A stretch of DNA of 64,000 nucleotides from Seriola aureovittata (Eukaryota > Chordata > Actinopteri > Carangiformes > Carangidae), in NCBI RefSeq assembly GCF_021018895.1, contig NC_079387.1:184606-248605 (forward strand). The letters run 5' to 3'. Within the stretch, counting starts at the first letter, position 1, and the number at the start of each line of letters is the position of its first letter. Shown here piece by piece: positions 1 to 9,137 of the stretch. The position numbers and the translations under genes were made by a program. The notes beneath the pieces are model-generated. The model did no database searches and had not been told where the DNA came from. It saw only the letters and a program-made list of their open reading frames with translations.

Positions 1-303
1 TCCTCCGATCTCGCTCCTCCGTCCTCTGCCCGTTGCAGCTGTCATTGCTGCTCGCAGCTCTCTCTCCTCTCTCTCTCCTCTCGCCGGCGCCGTCATCGCT
101 GAATCAGCTGTTCCCGTGCTCTCTTCGCTACTTTTTTTTTTCAAACTCTTTCTTCTGACTCTCTGTTCTTTTGTTTCGACTACTTCCCACTCATTCATTT
201 CTTTCTCCGCTACAACTTGACTTAATTTATGTCCGTGATCCATTTCCGTAATTTATGAGCCATTTCCCGCTTCCGTCACCATTAAATCCGTCCGAGAAAA
301 CAT
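1..303 (-). pseudogene. ORF1 (gag-like) N-terminus of element Z, partial, with early stop
   Basis: Starts at the ATG at 303, equivalent to the ORF1 ATGs of B (14,651), C (40,620) and D (50,267), and begins MFSRTDLMVTEAGNGS as they do. Codon 17 (253-255) is TAA where B, C and D read TTA, so the frame closes almost at once; a downstream ATG at codon 21 could restart it. The rest is the low-complexity, charged Glu/Arg-rich N-terminal segment typical of these ORF1 proteins. The zinc knuckles lie outside the window. Confidence 0.75.
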
Positions 304-326
304 GAAAAAAAACCTCAAATAAGCCT

Positions 327-352
327 CCCCCGAACAGTAAAACTGCCGGGGG
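327..352 (-). promoter_or_regulatory. 5' UTR hairpin of element Z
   Basis: Same hairpin as in elements B, C and D: arms CCCCCGGCAGT and ACTGTTCGGGGG around a short U-rich loop, 24 nt upstream of the ORF1 ATG. See the finding on conserved hairpins. Confidence 0.6.
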
Positions 353-516
353 GAATGTCCACACAAATAAACAAACAAAGGATGCACGGAAAAGTAAGAT
401 GTAATGAAAAAAGAAAGAAGAATGAACTAAGGGAAGTAGAAAAAAAAACAGAGGTCCGCGATCCTCTCTCCTCTCTCTCACACAGGTATTGCCGACTCAC
501 GTTTGACTCACGCATG

Positions 517-537
517 CGTGTTCAGAGTGGTATGGCC
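517..537 (-). rRNA. 5S rRNA gene, 21-bp 5' fragment (GGCC to GAACACGC)
   Basis: Minus-strand match to 5S positions from the GGCCATACC box to GAACACGC. It lacks the first eight 5S bases: at GGCC the sequence switches to element Y. It flanks the 5' end of element Z. Confidence 0.8.
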
Positions 538-752
538 TCTCTGCTTTCACGCCGGCCAACTTCTTCCGTCTTGTCTGTTCTCTGTCGTTCCTTCACCAAA
601 TGTTTGGTCGTTTCTCGACTTTTCCCCTTATCCTTCTCTTCTCCTTTGTTCTTCTCACTTTCTCCGCCCTCCATGTGCTCTCCTTTCTCCCAGCTGATGT
701 GTTTGCCGTCCCTCCCCCGCTCCATTCCTTTGTCTGTTGCCAATTGCTCCAT
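522..752 (-). pseudogene. ORF1 N-terminus of element Y, truncated
   Basis: The ATG at 752 is 28 nt downstream of the hairpin, the same spacing as in the other elements. The first residues are MEQLATDKGMERGRDGKH, followed by a Lys/Glu/Arg-rich hydrophilic stretch like the N-termini of the other ORF1 proteins. The element part stops at 538; the last codons are 5S rDNA read in frame to a chance stop. No zinc knuckle is left. Assignment as ORF1 rests on position and composition only. Confidence 0.5.
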
Positions 753-934
753 ATTTTGCCGTATAAAGGCAATTTCGGACCCCCAACCAGCAAAAAAAGC
801 TGTTGGGGGCAGGCAAACTTCCGTAATCTCTCTGCCGGATGCACTTTCAGACACTCAGGAATACGTAAATTAACTTTTTTTTTTGCTCTCTTTTTTACAG
901 CTCATTCAACTCGCTTCCTCACACACCAAACAAA
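538..934 (-). mobile_element. Element Y: 5' fragment of a different 5S-targeted non-LTR lineage
   Basis: On the minus strand a new sequence begins directly after 5S ...CTGAACACGCCC (935-964) and runs 397 bp, then is fused to the interior of another 5S copy at the shared GGCC. It has the layout of a 5S-element 5' end: a 5' UTR of about 180 nt, a hairpin (780-809), then an ORF1-like start at 752. The sequence is not homologous base by base to A or B/C/D, so it represents a third lineage. No ORF2 remains. Confidence 0.65.
780..809 (-). promoter_or_regulatory. 5' UTR hairpin of element Y
   Basis: Arms CCCCCAACAGC and GCTGGTTGGGGG flank a T7 loop, with one bulged base on the 3' side at about the same place as in B/C/D. 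The pairs differ from those in B/C/D by compensatory changes. Confidence 0.6.
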
Positions 935-964
935 GGGCGTGTTCAGAGTGGTATGGCCGTAAGC
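935..964 (-). rRNA. 5S rRNA gene, 30-bp 5' fragment
   Basis: Minus-strand GCTTACGGCC to GAACACGCCC, followed (reading 5' to 3') by element Y. Its upstream spacer (965-1,088) with the TTTAAA box is intact up to the junction with element A. Confidence 0.85.
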
Positions 965-1088
965 GAGAGGGAGCGCGACAAATACCCTCTTTAAACATGA
1001 TGATCATGTCCTTCATGCACGAAGCTACGTCTTTATGTCTAGCGCAGGAGCCTTTCCTTTTCAGCGTTTGCTTGTTGCTTTGGCTCTC

Positions 1089-4000
1089 AAATTCATACAT
1101 TACATCTTTCATTTGCAGTAAACCTGCCTTCATCATGTTCATATTACACAATAATTTTCCTTCTTTTTTAACACATTCATTTAAAAAAATGGGCATGTTC
1201 CTTACTTGTTCTATTGTTTTACACGTATAAAAAATATGCTTCAAAAATTCCACTTGCACCGACAGGACCTCTTTATAAAAAATTGGGAGACCTGCTGTCA
1301 TCGGTTGTTTCAGTTGCATTAGCAGCACAAAATCACCTATATTATAAATACTATTCAGATAAAATTTCATCATACTTTTCCATACAAATTTTGTCGAATC
1401 ATATAAATATTTCTGAACATGTTTCAGACGAAACGCTTTCTTTTTACATTCTATATCTACCAATTTCAACCCCCCCTCCTCATATTTCCCAATCAATGTC
1501 TTCCTTGCTATTTTCCCCACTTTTGCTCCCCACATAAACACAGTCACCATTTCATTTAGTTTATTTAATACCCACAAGGGTAAATCTATAATTGCTAGTA
1601 AATTATTTAACTTAGACAATATTAAATAATTCCATACCATTATTTTACCATTTAATTTTAAATTTCTCATTATCCAATAGTTTAACACCGTACTGGTCCT
1701 ATTTATTACCTCTGTCCACGCCAAATCTCTTGCTTCCATACTATCCTTACTGTGTTGCCTCTAAGGCATTTCTGTTATTCATTTGTAATGTGTGCTTTAA
1801 ACATTTCATTTATATGTGATGCTGTTAAAAAGAATTACTGTTAAAAGGTTAAAAAGGTCTATTGAGAGGATTTTATTTTGAAGTTCAAGTCACCGATGAC
1901 GTCACTTCCTTAAAGGTCACCTGTGTTGATTCATTTCTTGTTGATAGTCTTTTTCCTCTTGGACCGAGAGTGAGGCAGACATGCGAAGCGTGTGCTGGAG
2001 CTAAATGTAGCCATCCACGGAGAAACATTGTACAGGCAACGCCGTAATTGTATACATTTAATGTTTGCAGTGTTAAAGAGCATAAAAATAGTGATGATCG
2101 CTAGGGAATATATTTTATTTACAATTTAAAAAGGACGTTTTTGGTTATGCTGTTTACACATTTAAAAATTATTCTGCTGGCTATAATTCATTGTGCCTAT
2201 AAGTATGTTAATTCATGCTTTCAGTTGTTTAAAATACAATATTTGCTGTATTTACAGTTTTCACCAAATGTCATTGAAGACGCCCGAGTAAACAGTCAAC
2301 TCTACGACTACGACTCATGTTTTCATTGGACACGGTTTAACTTGATGTTGAAACAGAGTTGCTACACTCTGAGTGAGAACATTACACTTACCTATATAAA
2401 TGCCCAGTAACTTCAAATACCCAGTATTTATTTTAAAAGGCACGTCTACCTGTTCCGGGGCTGGCATATTAAAAAACATAATCTCAGATTTTCCAAAATT
2501 GACACATGAACCCGAGGCTTGACCATATATATTTAACACCTCTATCGCTCTATGGACACTTATCATATTTTCCAATAGCAAGGTAGTATCATCCGCAAAT
2601 TGCTGGACAACACACACATCCCCTCCCGGCAACTTAATCCCTTTAATTAAATTATCTCCCTTTAATAACTTCCCCAACGGCTCCACAGCGATGGTGTATA
2701 ATATTGATGAGAGAGGACAGCCCTGTCTCACCGATCGCTGTATCAGAAAAGGATCGGTTATCACTCCATTACATTTTACTCTCCCTGTAGCATTAGCATA
2801 TACCATTCTGATCCACTTTAACAATCTCCTTCCAAAGCCCACTCGCTCCAAAACATTAAACAAAAATTCATGTTCTACTCTGTCAAAAGCCTTATTGAAA
2901 TCAATTTTTAAAATGATTCCTTCTGTTTTTGACATATTTAAAAACTCAACTACATCTCTCAACGAACACACAATATCACTGACTTCTCTCTCCGGTACAC
3001 TATATGCTTGAGTCGGCTCAATTATTGAATGTAAGCTTTGTTTAACTCTATTGGCAAAAATTTTCATTAAGATCTTGTAATCCGTGTTAAGAAGAGTGAT
3101 CGGCCGATAGTTTTTCAAATCTTGCCTATCACCCTTCTTGTAAATCAGAGTTATTACCCCCTCTGCCATTGACTTTGGCATACGTTGCAACATTTCCATC
3201 TGTCTAAATAAATTCACCAACACAGGTATTAAAACATCACTAAAAGTTTTATAGAAATTTGTTGTTAACCCATCACTACCTGGACTTTTATTTACCACCA
3301 ATTGATCAATTGCACTACTCACTTCTACAGCCTTAATTTCTTGCTCACAGAACAATTGATCAGCAATAGAAATAGTTGATGTCATACATTTTAGAATCTC
3401 TCGAGTAACTTTAGGATTTGATTTTTCCGACTTGAATAAACTCTGATAAAATTTTTGTACAGTTTCCAGTATTTCCACAAAAGATGTTCTTACCTCACCT
3501 TTTTCATCCTTAATTTCATTTATATAACATTTTCTCTGTTTTCGCTTTTCCATATTTAAAAAGAACGCTGTATTCCTCTCTCCCTCCACAGCATATTGTG
3601 CTTTACTTCTTATAATAGCCCCTTCACACTTCACCCTTTCCATTTCTTTTAATTCGTTTTGAGTTTTCCAAAGACATAACTCATCCACCGGATATTGAGT
3701 TTTTAATATTTCAATCTGTCTTTTTAACAATTGTTCTTTTCTTTTAGATTTATTAGCCATTCGCTTTGCATAATTTATACTTTTTCTTTTAATTTTCTTT
3801 TTTACATTTTCCCACCTCTCTAAAATATCTTCCCCATTAACAGTCTCTGAAAACTCAGAACGAATCAAATTCTTAATTGACACAACATAATCTCTATTTG
3901 TCAATAAGTTTGCATTAAGATGCCATACACCCCCCCCCTTTCCTCTCCCTTTGATTCTACCCCCACCCAAATAAAAGCATGATCACTCAAAAAATTCAAA

Positions 4001-4650
4001 TTAAAGCGCACAGTATTAAACATTCCCACCATCATTTTTTTAACCAAAACCAAATCAATTCTGCTGCGTTTTATCAATCCCAAATGACTCTGCACCCTTG
4101 TATAGTCTCTTCCTTTTGGATGCTGATGTCTCCATAAGTCACATAAGTTATTCACACTCAGCAGATTTTGCAACACTGTCCTGGACATATCTTGTCTCCA
4201 CTTGCAGTTTTCATTGACATCAATTGTACTTTGCTTGAGATTAAAATCTCCCATTATGATGTCACAATCTTTTCCTCTATGTGTTATGGTTCTTATGAAC
4301 TGTGTCCTTTCCACCTCATCATTAGGTGCATATACATTCATGATCGTCCATTGTTTTTTATCCACAGTGAATCTGATTTTTATCCACTGTCCCTCTGCAT
4401 CTTTACTGACACAAATAGCACCACAATCAACACAATTTCTTAAAATAATACTAACTCCCCTCGCATTACCTGAACCAAAACTTGAAAAATATTGGCCTTG
4501 CCATATTTTCTTACACCTCTCTTCAAAGTTTTTATCCCAATGGGTTTCTTGTAGACACAACACATTACTATTACAGAGGTTCATGACTTTTTCAAACTTA
4601 GCTATGTCTCTTAGCCCATTGACATTCAAAGAAATGAAAGAGAACATCAT
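1089..4650 (-). pseudogene. ORF2 (endonuclease-reverse transcriptase) of element A, frameshifted, interrupted and 3'-truncated
   Basis: In the Tx1/L1 group ORF2 makes the target nick and copies the element RNA in place. The AP-like endonuclease part (3,901-4,650) shows LNVNGLR, CLQETHWD, MGDFN and a SDH motif. The RT part (2,391-3,970) shows KSPGSDGLTTNFY, DFNKAFDRVEH, SVRQGCPLSS and FADD, and ends at LGIYIG. Defects: a -1/+2 frame change between the EN and RT parts at a run of nine C (3,930-3,938), an unrelated insertion at about 1,740-2,390, and loss of the C-terminus. The last part (1,089-1,739) resumes the thumb region and then reads into 5S spacer DNA without a stop until 906. Start chosen at the ATG pair 4,647/4,650. 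Confidence 0.85.
1740..2390. other. About 650-bp AT-rich insertion inside ORF2 of element A, origin unknown
   Basis: Comparison with the ORF2 of B/C/D shows that the residues before (LGIYIG) and after (EARDLAW) should be adjacent. The intervening DNA has no recognisable protein. Its ends show no clear inverted repeats; ATAG occurs at both borders and could be a 4-bp duplication. On the element strand it starts GTAAGT and contains CTTTTTAACAG-like stretches, but no in-frame AG acceptor was found, so it is not called an intron. Confidence 0.5.
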
Positions 4651-4764
4651 CAAAAAAAACACAAGGGGAAAAAAAGAACTCCTAAACTACAAGATTGTGG
4701 CGCATATTTAGTCTGTTTACCCACTATCTTATTCACTTTTTATTTTTTGCTTTCTTCTTAGCCC

Positions 4765-6075
4765 TTAATCGTCTGAACGACACCTGCGTAGGGCTCTCCC
4801 CCCCTCCGTTCTTTTCACCCACCTACTGTTTTCCTCCATCTCCTCCACATTCTTGTCCCGCTCCATCTGCCCACACGGCAGGGACCCTGAGCTGTCGATC
4901 CTCTCCATCCTCCTTTCACTTCTACTCCTCACTCTGCTTGTTGAACCTCCGCTTTCCTCCCACTGCGGCGTGGAGATCCGTCCTCTCTGTTTCACCTCTG
5001 AGACGTCTGTCGACCACCCCGCTTGATCACCGTTATCCTCTTCTTCCTCCTCTCCACTGCTGCCGCTGTCCTCCATCTCCTCCACCCTCTCCTCCGATGC
5101 CTCCTTCTGCTCTCCTTCTTCCACCGTTTCCTCCTTGTCCTTCACTCCTGTTTCGTTGTCTGTCTCTTGCTCTTTATTAATTGTTTCCGCTCCTTTGTTC
5201 GTACATTCCCGTGCATAGTGCCCCGTCATACCGCACCGGAAACAACGAAAGTCAGGGCATTCTCTAACTATATGTCCCGCTTGTAAACAAAGCCTACATA
5301 CTTTTTCCTGATTGTCATGTAATACCCTAAAATACTCCATGCCCTCCACCGTTTCAAACTTGGTTGAGTATGGCAAGGATGTCACCTGTGCATTAAACTT
5401 AACTTTTAAAAACCGTGTCCCATCATAAATGTCCATCCCTGCCCATTTTCTTCGTTTGATCGGTGACACCGGCTCTACTCCCCACTGTTCTAATTTATCG
5501 AAGATTTGTTCATCTGTTGTATAAATGGGCAAATTTAAAAACGAAACAATTTTTGTATTCTTGATCACTTCTGATGCAATTATCCTTGTATTGTTGATTT
5601 TAAATCCATCCAACAGTCTTTCTCTGCCCCTCGCATTCCCCATTGTCAGTTCCCATTTTCCATCATATTTAGTCCTGCAACCCACCACTCTTCCACACGT
5701 ATTTTCCACTGCTCTCAACAGTTGTAACATACCTATTTTCTCTTCACCGTCCATCTCCACATTCACCACTAGCTCTTTTCTTATCTCGTCCCCCGTCGTC
5801 TTTTCTCTCTCTCCGCTCCTTATATCTGCTGCGTCCCGTCTCGCTCCATCTCTCGCCGCACTTGCGGATGCTCCCGCCGCTGCTACCGTCTCCGCCATTA
5901 ACGCTCCTTTTCTCCCTCCACCGTCTTCTCTCGTCTTCCTCACCTCACTCCTCTCCGCTGCCTCCGTCCTTTCCTTCTCGATTCCAGCCGATCTTTCACC
6001 CGCCATAACTTTGTCCGTCGTTACTGTCATTGTCCCGTTCCGTTTCTCCATTGTTTTTGCCGTCGTCTTTTCCAT
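4765..6075 (-). CDS. ORF1 (gag-like nucleic-acid-binding protein) of element A
   Basis: Open frame of 436 codons from the ATG at 6,075, 47 nt downstream of the 5' UTR hairpin. Layout: Glu/Arg/Lys-rich N-terminus (1-110), a central domain related to that of B/C/D ORF1 (for example RERLLDGFKI, VSFLNLP and a DGTRFLKVKF motif), then two CCHC knuckles of the C-x2-C-x4-H-x4-C type (CRLCLQAGHIVREC; CFRCGMTGHYAREC), and an acidic tail. ORF1 proteins of this kind coat the element RNA to form the RNP. The frame is complete, although ORF2 of the same copy is dead. Function is by family resemblance. Confidence 0.8.
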   Translation of the reverse strand: MEKTTAKTMEKRNGTMTVTTDKVMAGERSAGIEKERTEAAERSEVRKTREDGGGRKGALMAETVAAAGASASAARDGARRDAADIRSGEREKTTGDEIRKELVVNVEMDGEEKIGMLQLLRAVENTCGRVVGCRTKYDGKWELTMGNARGRERLLDGFKINNTRIIASEVIKNTKIVSFLNLPIYTTDEQIFDKLEQWGVEPVSPIKRRKWAGMDIYDGTRFLKVKFNAQVTSLPYSTKFETVEGMEYFRVLHDNQEKVCRLCLQAGHIVRECPDFRCFRCGMTGHYARECTNKGAETINKEQETDNETGVKDKEETVEEGEQKEASEERVEEMEDSGSSGEEEEEDNGDQAGWSTDVSEVKQRGRISTPQWEESGGSTSRVRSRSERRMERIDSSGSLPCGQMERDKNVEEMEENSRWVKRTEGGRALRRCRSDD

Positions 6076-6121
6076 TTCGTTTAATCAGTGCCGTAATGTC
6101 CTTCCTTTTCGTTATACTCCT

Positions 6122-6148
6122 CCCCTTTACAGCTCCCGCTGCTAGGGG
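6122..6148 (-). promoter_or_regulatory. 5' UTR hairpin of element A
   Basis: Outer stem CCCCT/AGGGG and inner stem CAGC/GCTG around a short loop, with a 2-nt/3-nt asymmetric internal loop between them; 47 nt upstream of the ORF1 ATG. The layout is the same as in the other lineages although the surrounding sequence is unrelated. Confidence 0.55.
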
Positions 6149-6277
6149 AAAGAGCCTCCACCTTCTTAATTTCAACACTTGTTCTTTTTTGTTGTTTTAG
6201 AAATGTTTGTCTCGTTAAATTTGTCGCTCTTCTCTCGTCCTCTCCCTCCACACGTGCACACTCCAGAACCGGAAACT

Positions 6278-6304
6278 CGTGTTCAGAGTGGTATGGCCGT
6301 AAGC
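6278..6304 (-). rRNA. 5S rRNA gene, 27-bp 5' fragment
   Basis: Minus-strand GCTTACGGCC to GAACAC(G), directly followed by the 5' end of element A. The remaining 3' part of this copy is not present on the far side of A. Confidence 0.85.
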
Positions 6305-6578
6305 GAGAGGGAGCGCGACAAATACCCTCTTTAAACATGACGATCATGTCCTTCATGCGCGAAGCTACGTGTTTATGTCTAGCGCAGGAGCCTTTCCTTT
6401 TCAGCGTTTGCTTGTTGCTTTGGCTCTCAACATGTCAACTTTGTAACATTTTAATACAAAAGTGTCTTTACATTGTGATCTGTGCTGTCCCGTCCCCAAA
6501 AGTGCAGCCAGGTGCAGAGTAACAGGTTGTTGAAGCAGGAGCAGCAGCGTCCTCTGCTGATTGCAAAGAGATGCCAAA

Positions 6579-6698
6579 AAGCTTACAGCACCTGGTATTC
6601 CCAGGCGGTCTCCCATCCAAGTACTAACCAGGCCCGACCCTGCTTGGCTTCCGAGATCGGACGAGATCGGGCGTGTTCAGAGTGGTATGGCCGTAAGC
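6579..6698 (-). rRNA. 5S ribosomal RNA gene
   Basis: Full-length 5S gene from GCTTACGGCCATACC (5' end at 6,698) to GGTGCTGTAAGCTT, ended by T5. The RNA is part of the large ribosomal subunit and is transcribed by RNA polymerase III through the internal A box, intermediate element and C box; the C-box sequence (GGATGGGAGACCGCC) is visible. A TTTAAA lies about 30 bp upstream, where fish 5S genes usually carry a TATA-like element. It carries CTGAACACG (type I), where most vertebrate 5S have CTGAACGCG. Confidence 0.95.
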
Positions 6699-6972
6699 GA
6701 GAGGGAGCGCGACAAATACCCTCTTTAAACATGACGATCATGTCCTTCATGCACGAAGCTACGTGTTTATGTCTAGCGCAGGAGCCTTTCCTTTTCAGCG
6801 TTTGCTTGTTGCTTTGGCTCTCAACATGTCAACTTTGTAACATTTTAATACAAAAGTGTCTTTACATTGTGATCTGTGCTGTCCCGTCCCCAAAAGTGCA
6901 GCCAGGTGCAGAGTAACAGGTTGTTGAAGCAGGAGCAGCAGCGTCCTCTGCTGATTGCAAAGAGATGCCAAA

Positions 6973-7092
6973 AAGCTTACAGCACCTGGTATTCCCAGGC
7001 GGTCTCCCATCCAAGTACTAACCAGGCCCGACCCTGCTTGGCTTCCGAGATCGGACGAGATCGGGCGTGTTCAGAGTGGTATGGCCGTAAGC
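6973..7092 (-). rRNA. 5S ribosomal RNA gene
   Basis: Full-length type I copy, 394 bp from the previous one, internal promoter boxes and T5 terminator intact. Confidence 0.95.
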
Positions 7093-7366
7093 GAGAGGGA
7101 GCGCGACAAATACCCTCTTTAAACATGACGATCATGTCCTTCATGCACGAAGCTACGTGTTTATGTCTAGCGCAGGAGCCTTTCCTTTTCAGCGTTTGCT
7201 TGTTGCTTTGGCTCTCAACATGTCAACTTTGTAACATTTTAATACAAAAGTGTCTTTACATTGTGATCTGTGCTGTCCCGTCCCCAAAAGTGCAGCCAGG
7301 TGCAGAGTAACAGGTTGTCGAAGCAGGAGCAGCAGCGTCCTCTGCTGATTGCAAAGAGATGCCAAA

Positions 7367-7486
7367 AAGCTTACAGCACCTGGTATTCCCAGGCGGTCTC
7401 CCATCCAAGTACTAACCAGGCCCGACCCTGCTTGGCTTCCGAGATCGGACGAGATCGGGCGTGTTCAGAGTGGTATGGCCGTAAGC
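7367..7486 (-). rRNA. 5S ribosomal RNA gene
   Basis: Full-length type I copy with intact internal promoter boxes and terminator. Confidence 0.95.
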
Positions 7487-7760
7487 GAGAGGGAGCGCGA
7501 CAAATACCGTCTTTAAACATGACGATCATGTCCTTCATGCACGAAGCTACGTGTTTATGTCTAGCGCAGGAGCCTTTCCTTTTCAGCGTTTGCTTGTTGC
7601 TTTGGCTCTCAACATGTCAACTTTGTAACATTTTAATACAAAAGTGTCTTTACATTGTGATCTGTGCTGTCCCGTCCCCAAAAGTGCAGCCAGGTGCAGA
7701 GTAACAGGTTGTTGAAGCAGGAGCAGCAGCGTCCTCTGCTGATTGCAAAGAGATGCCAAA

Positions 7761-7880
7761 AAGCTTACAGCACCTGGTATTCCCAGGCGGTCTCCCATCC
7801 AAGTACTAACCAGGCCCGACCCTGCTTGGCTTCCGAGATCGGACGAGATCGGGCGTGTTCAGAGTGGTATGGCCGTAAGC
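7761..7880 (-). rRNA. 5S ribosomal RNA gene
   Basis: Full-length type I copy. The spacer upstream of it carries one change in the GTATTT tract (about 7,509 belongs to the neighbouring unit). Confidence 0.95.
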
Positions 7881-8154
7881 GAGAGGGAGCGCGACAAATA
7901 CCCTCTTTAAACATGACGATCATGTCCTTCATGCACGAAGCTACGTGTTTATGTCTAGCGCAGGAGCCTTTCCTTTTCAGCGTTTGCTTGCTGCTTTGGC
8001 TCTCAACATGTCAACTTTGTAACATTTTAATACAAAAGTGTCTTTACATTGTGATCTGTGCTGTCCCGTCCCCAAAAGTGCAGCCAGGTGCAGAGTAACA
8101 GGTTGTTGAAGCAGGAGCAGCAGCGTCCTCTGCTGATTGCAAAGAGATGCCAAA

Positions 8155-8274
8155 AAGCTTACAGCACCTGGTATTCCCAGGCGGTCTCCCATCCAAGTAC
8201 TAACCAGGCCCGACCCTGCTTGGCTTCCGAGATCGGACGAGATCGGGCGTGTTCAGAGTGGTATGGCCGTAAGC
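8155..8274 (-). rRNA. 5S ribosomal RNA gene
   Basis: Full-length type I copy, the last complete gene before element B. Confidence 0.95.
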
Positions 8275-8548
8275 GAGAGGGAGCGCGACAAATACCCTCT
8301 TTAAACATGACGATCATGTCCTTCATGCACGAAGCTACGTGTTTATGTCTAGCGCAGGAGCCTTTCCTTTTCAGCGTTTGCTTGTTGCTTTGGCTCTCAA
8401 CATGTCAACTTTGTAACATTTTAATACAAAAGTGTCTTTACATTGTGATCTGTGCTGTCCCGTCCCCAAAAGTGCAGCCAGGTGCAGAGTAACAGGTTGT
8501 TGAAGCAGGAGCAGCAGCGTCCTCTGCTGATTGCAAAGAGATGCCAAA

Positions 8549-8645
8549 AAGCTTACAGCACCTGGTATTCCCAGGAGGTCTCTCATCCAAGTACTAACCA
8601 GGCCCGACCCTGCTTGGCTTCCGAGATCGGACGAGATCGGGCGTG
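8549..8645 (-). rRNA. 5S rRNA gene, 3' part split off by element B
   Basis: The part of a 5S gene from CACGCCCGATC to the terminator. It keeps the internal promoter boxes but lost its 5' 28 nt, which are at 14,863-14,890 beyond element B. It carries two substitutions in the C-box region (GAGAGACC and CCTCC on the 5S strand). Confidence 0.9.
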
Positions 8646-8816
8646 TTTTTTTTTTTTATATTTTATTATCAAAAATATAGCACGATTCTTATTTTACATA
8701 CATTTAAAGGGCAGACAAACATTAATAAACAAGTTGACAAAACAAAAGACACACAGCCACAATAACACTGAGTGCAAAAAAAAAGTTATGGTTCTGTCTA
8801 ATAAATCAAATATAAT

Positions 8817-9110
8817 AAACCAACATAAAACAACCAGCGCGAAGCTATGATTCTACCTATTTAACAAAATAAACCAACATAAAACAACCAGCGCAAAGCT
8901 ATGATTCTGCTTAGTAAACAAAATAAAACAAACATAAAACAACCAGCACGAAGCTATGGTTCTGCTTAGTAAACAAAATAAACCAACATAAAACAACCAG
9001 CGCGAAGCTATGATTCTGCTTTATCTATATGAAACAAACATAAAACAACCAGCGCGAAGCTATGATTCTGCTTAGTAAACACAAAATACACAAAGTACAC
9101 ACACATAAGA
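8817..9110 (-). repeat. Tandem repeats (~57 bp) in the 3' UTR of element B
   Basis: Five to six copies built around AGCATAGCTTCGCGCTGG-like cores (on + CCAGCGCGAAGCTATGATTC) separated by A-rich linkers such as AAACAAAATAAACCAACATA. The same repeats are in E and D but not in C. Confidence 0.85.
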
Positions 9111-9137
9111 CAAACAGTTCTGCTTACAAAAAAAACC

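Larger units (their letters stand above)
1..516 (-). mobile_element. Element Z: 5' end of a 5S-targeted Tx1-clade (Mutsu-like) non-LTR retrotransposon, cut by the window edge
   Basis: On the minus strand this is closely similar to the first 500 bp of elements B and D: the same 5' terminus (ATGCGTGAGTC) abutting the 5S sequence GAACACGC, the same 5' UTR hairpin (327-352), then the beginning of ORF1. The rest lies outside the window. It is followed on the right by only about 21 bp of 5S sequence, which is fused to another element fragment (Y), so the locus has been rearranged after insertion. Confidence 0.85.
1089..6277 (-). mobile_element. Element A: older, decayed 5S-targeted Tx1-clade non-LTR retrotransposon
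   Basis: The minus-strand element starts at about 6,277 right after 5S ...CTGAACAC. It carries a 5' UTR with a hairpin (6,122-6,148), ORF1 (4,765-6,075) and ORF2 (EN and RT domains). It differs strongly from B/C/D at both DNA and protein level, so it is a separate lineage using the same target. Its 3' end is missing: at about 1,088 the ORF2 C-terminal region is fused directly to the 5S intergenic spacer with no poly(A) and no 3' UTR. ORF2 is also broken by a frameshift at a C9 run and by an insertion of about 650 bp. Confidence 0.85.
6305..8645 (-). repeat. 5S rDNA tandem array, left segment 1 (394-bp units)
   Basis: Five complete 5S genes plus end fragments repeat every 394 bp. The 274-bp spacer holds, on the 5S strand, a TTTAAA box at -31 to -26 and a T5 terminator directly after the gene, with no coding content. 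Units are nearly identical: single-base differences occur at about 7,319, 7,509 and 7,991. The apparent 71- and 144-codon frames seen in every unit are by-products of the repetition and are not annotated. Confidence 0.95.

Noticed and set aside
1740..2392. Spliceosomal intron in ORF2 of element A
   Set aside because: The donor GTAAGT is good, but no AG acceptor restores the frame, and LINE ORF2 genes do not normally carry introns.
4695..5180. Plus-strand frames of 160-200 codons over the ORF1 genes
   Set aside because: Antisense shadows of the Glu/Arg-rich ORF1 sequences, giving Ser/Leu/Pro-rich translations without domains.
6337..8850. Series of 144- and 71-codon open frames repeated in each 5S unit, on both strands
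   Set aside because: They cover the 5S gene and its spacer, repeat with the 394-bp unit, show no codon bias or domain, and lie opposite each other. They are by-products of the tandem rDNA.
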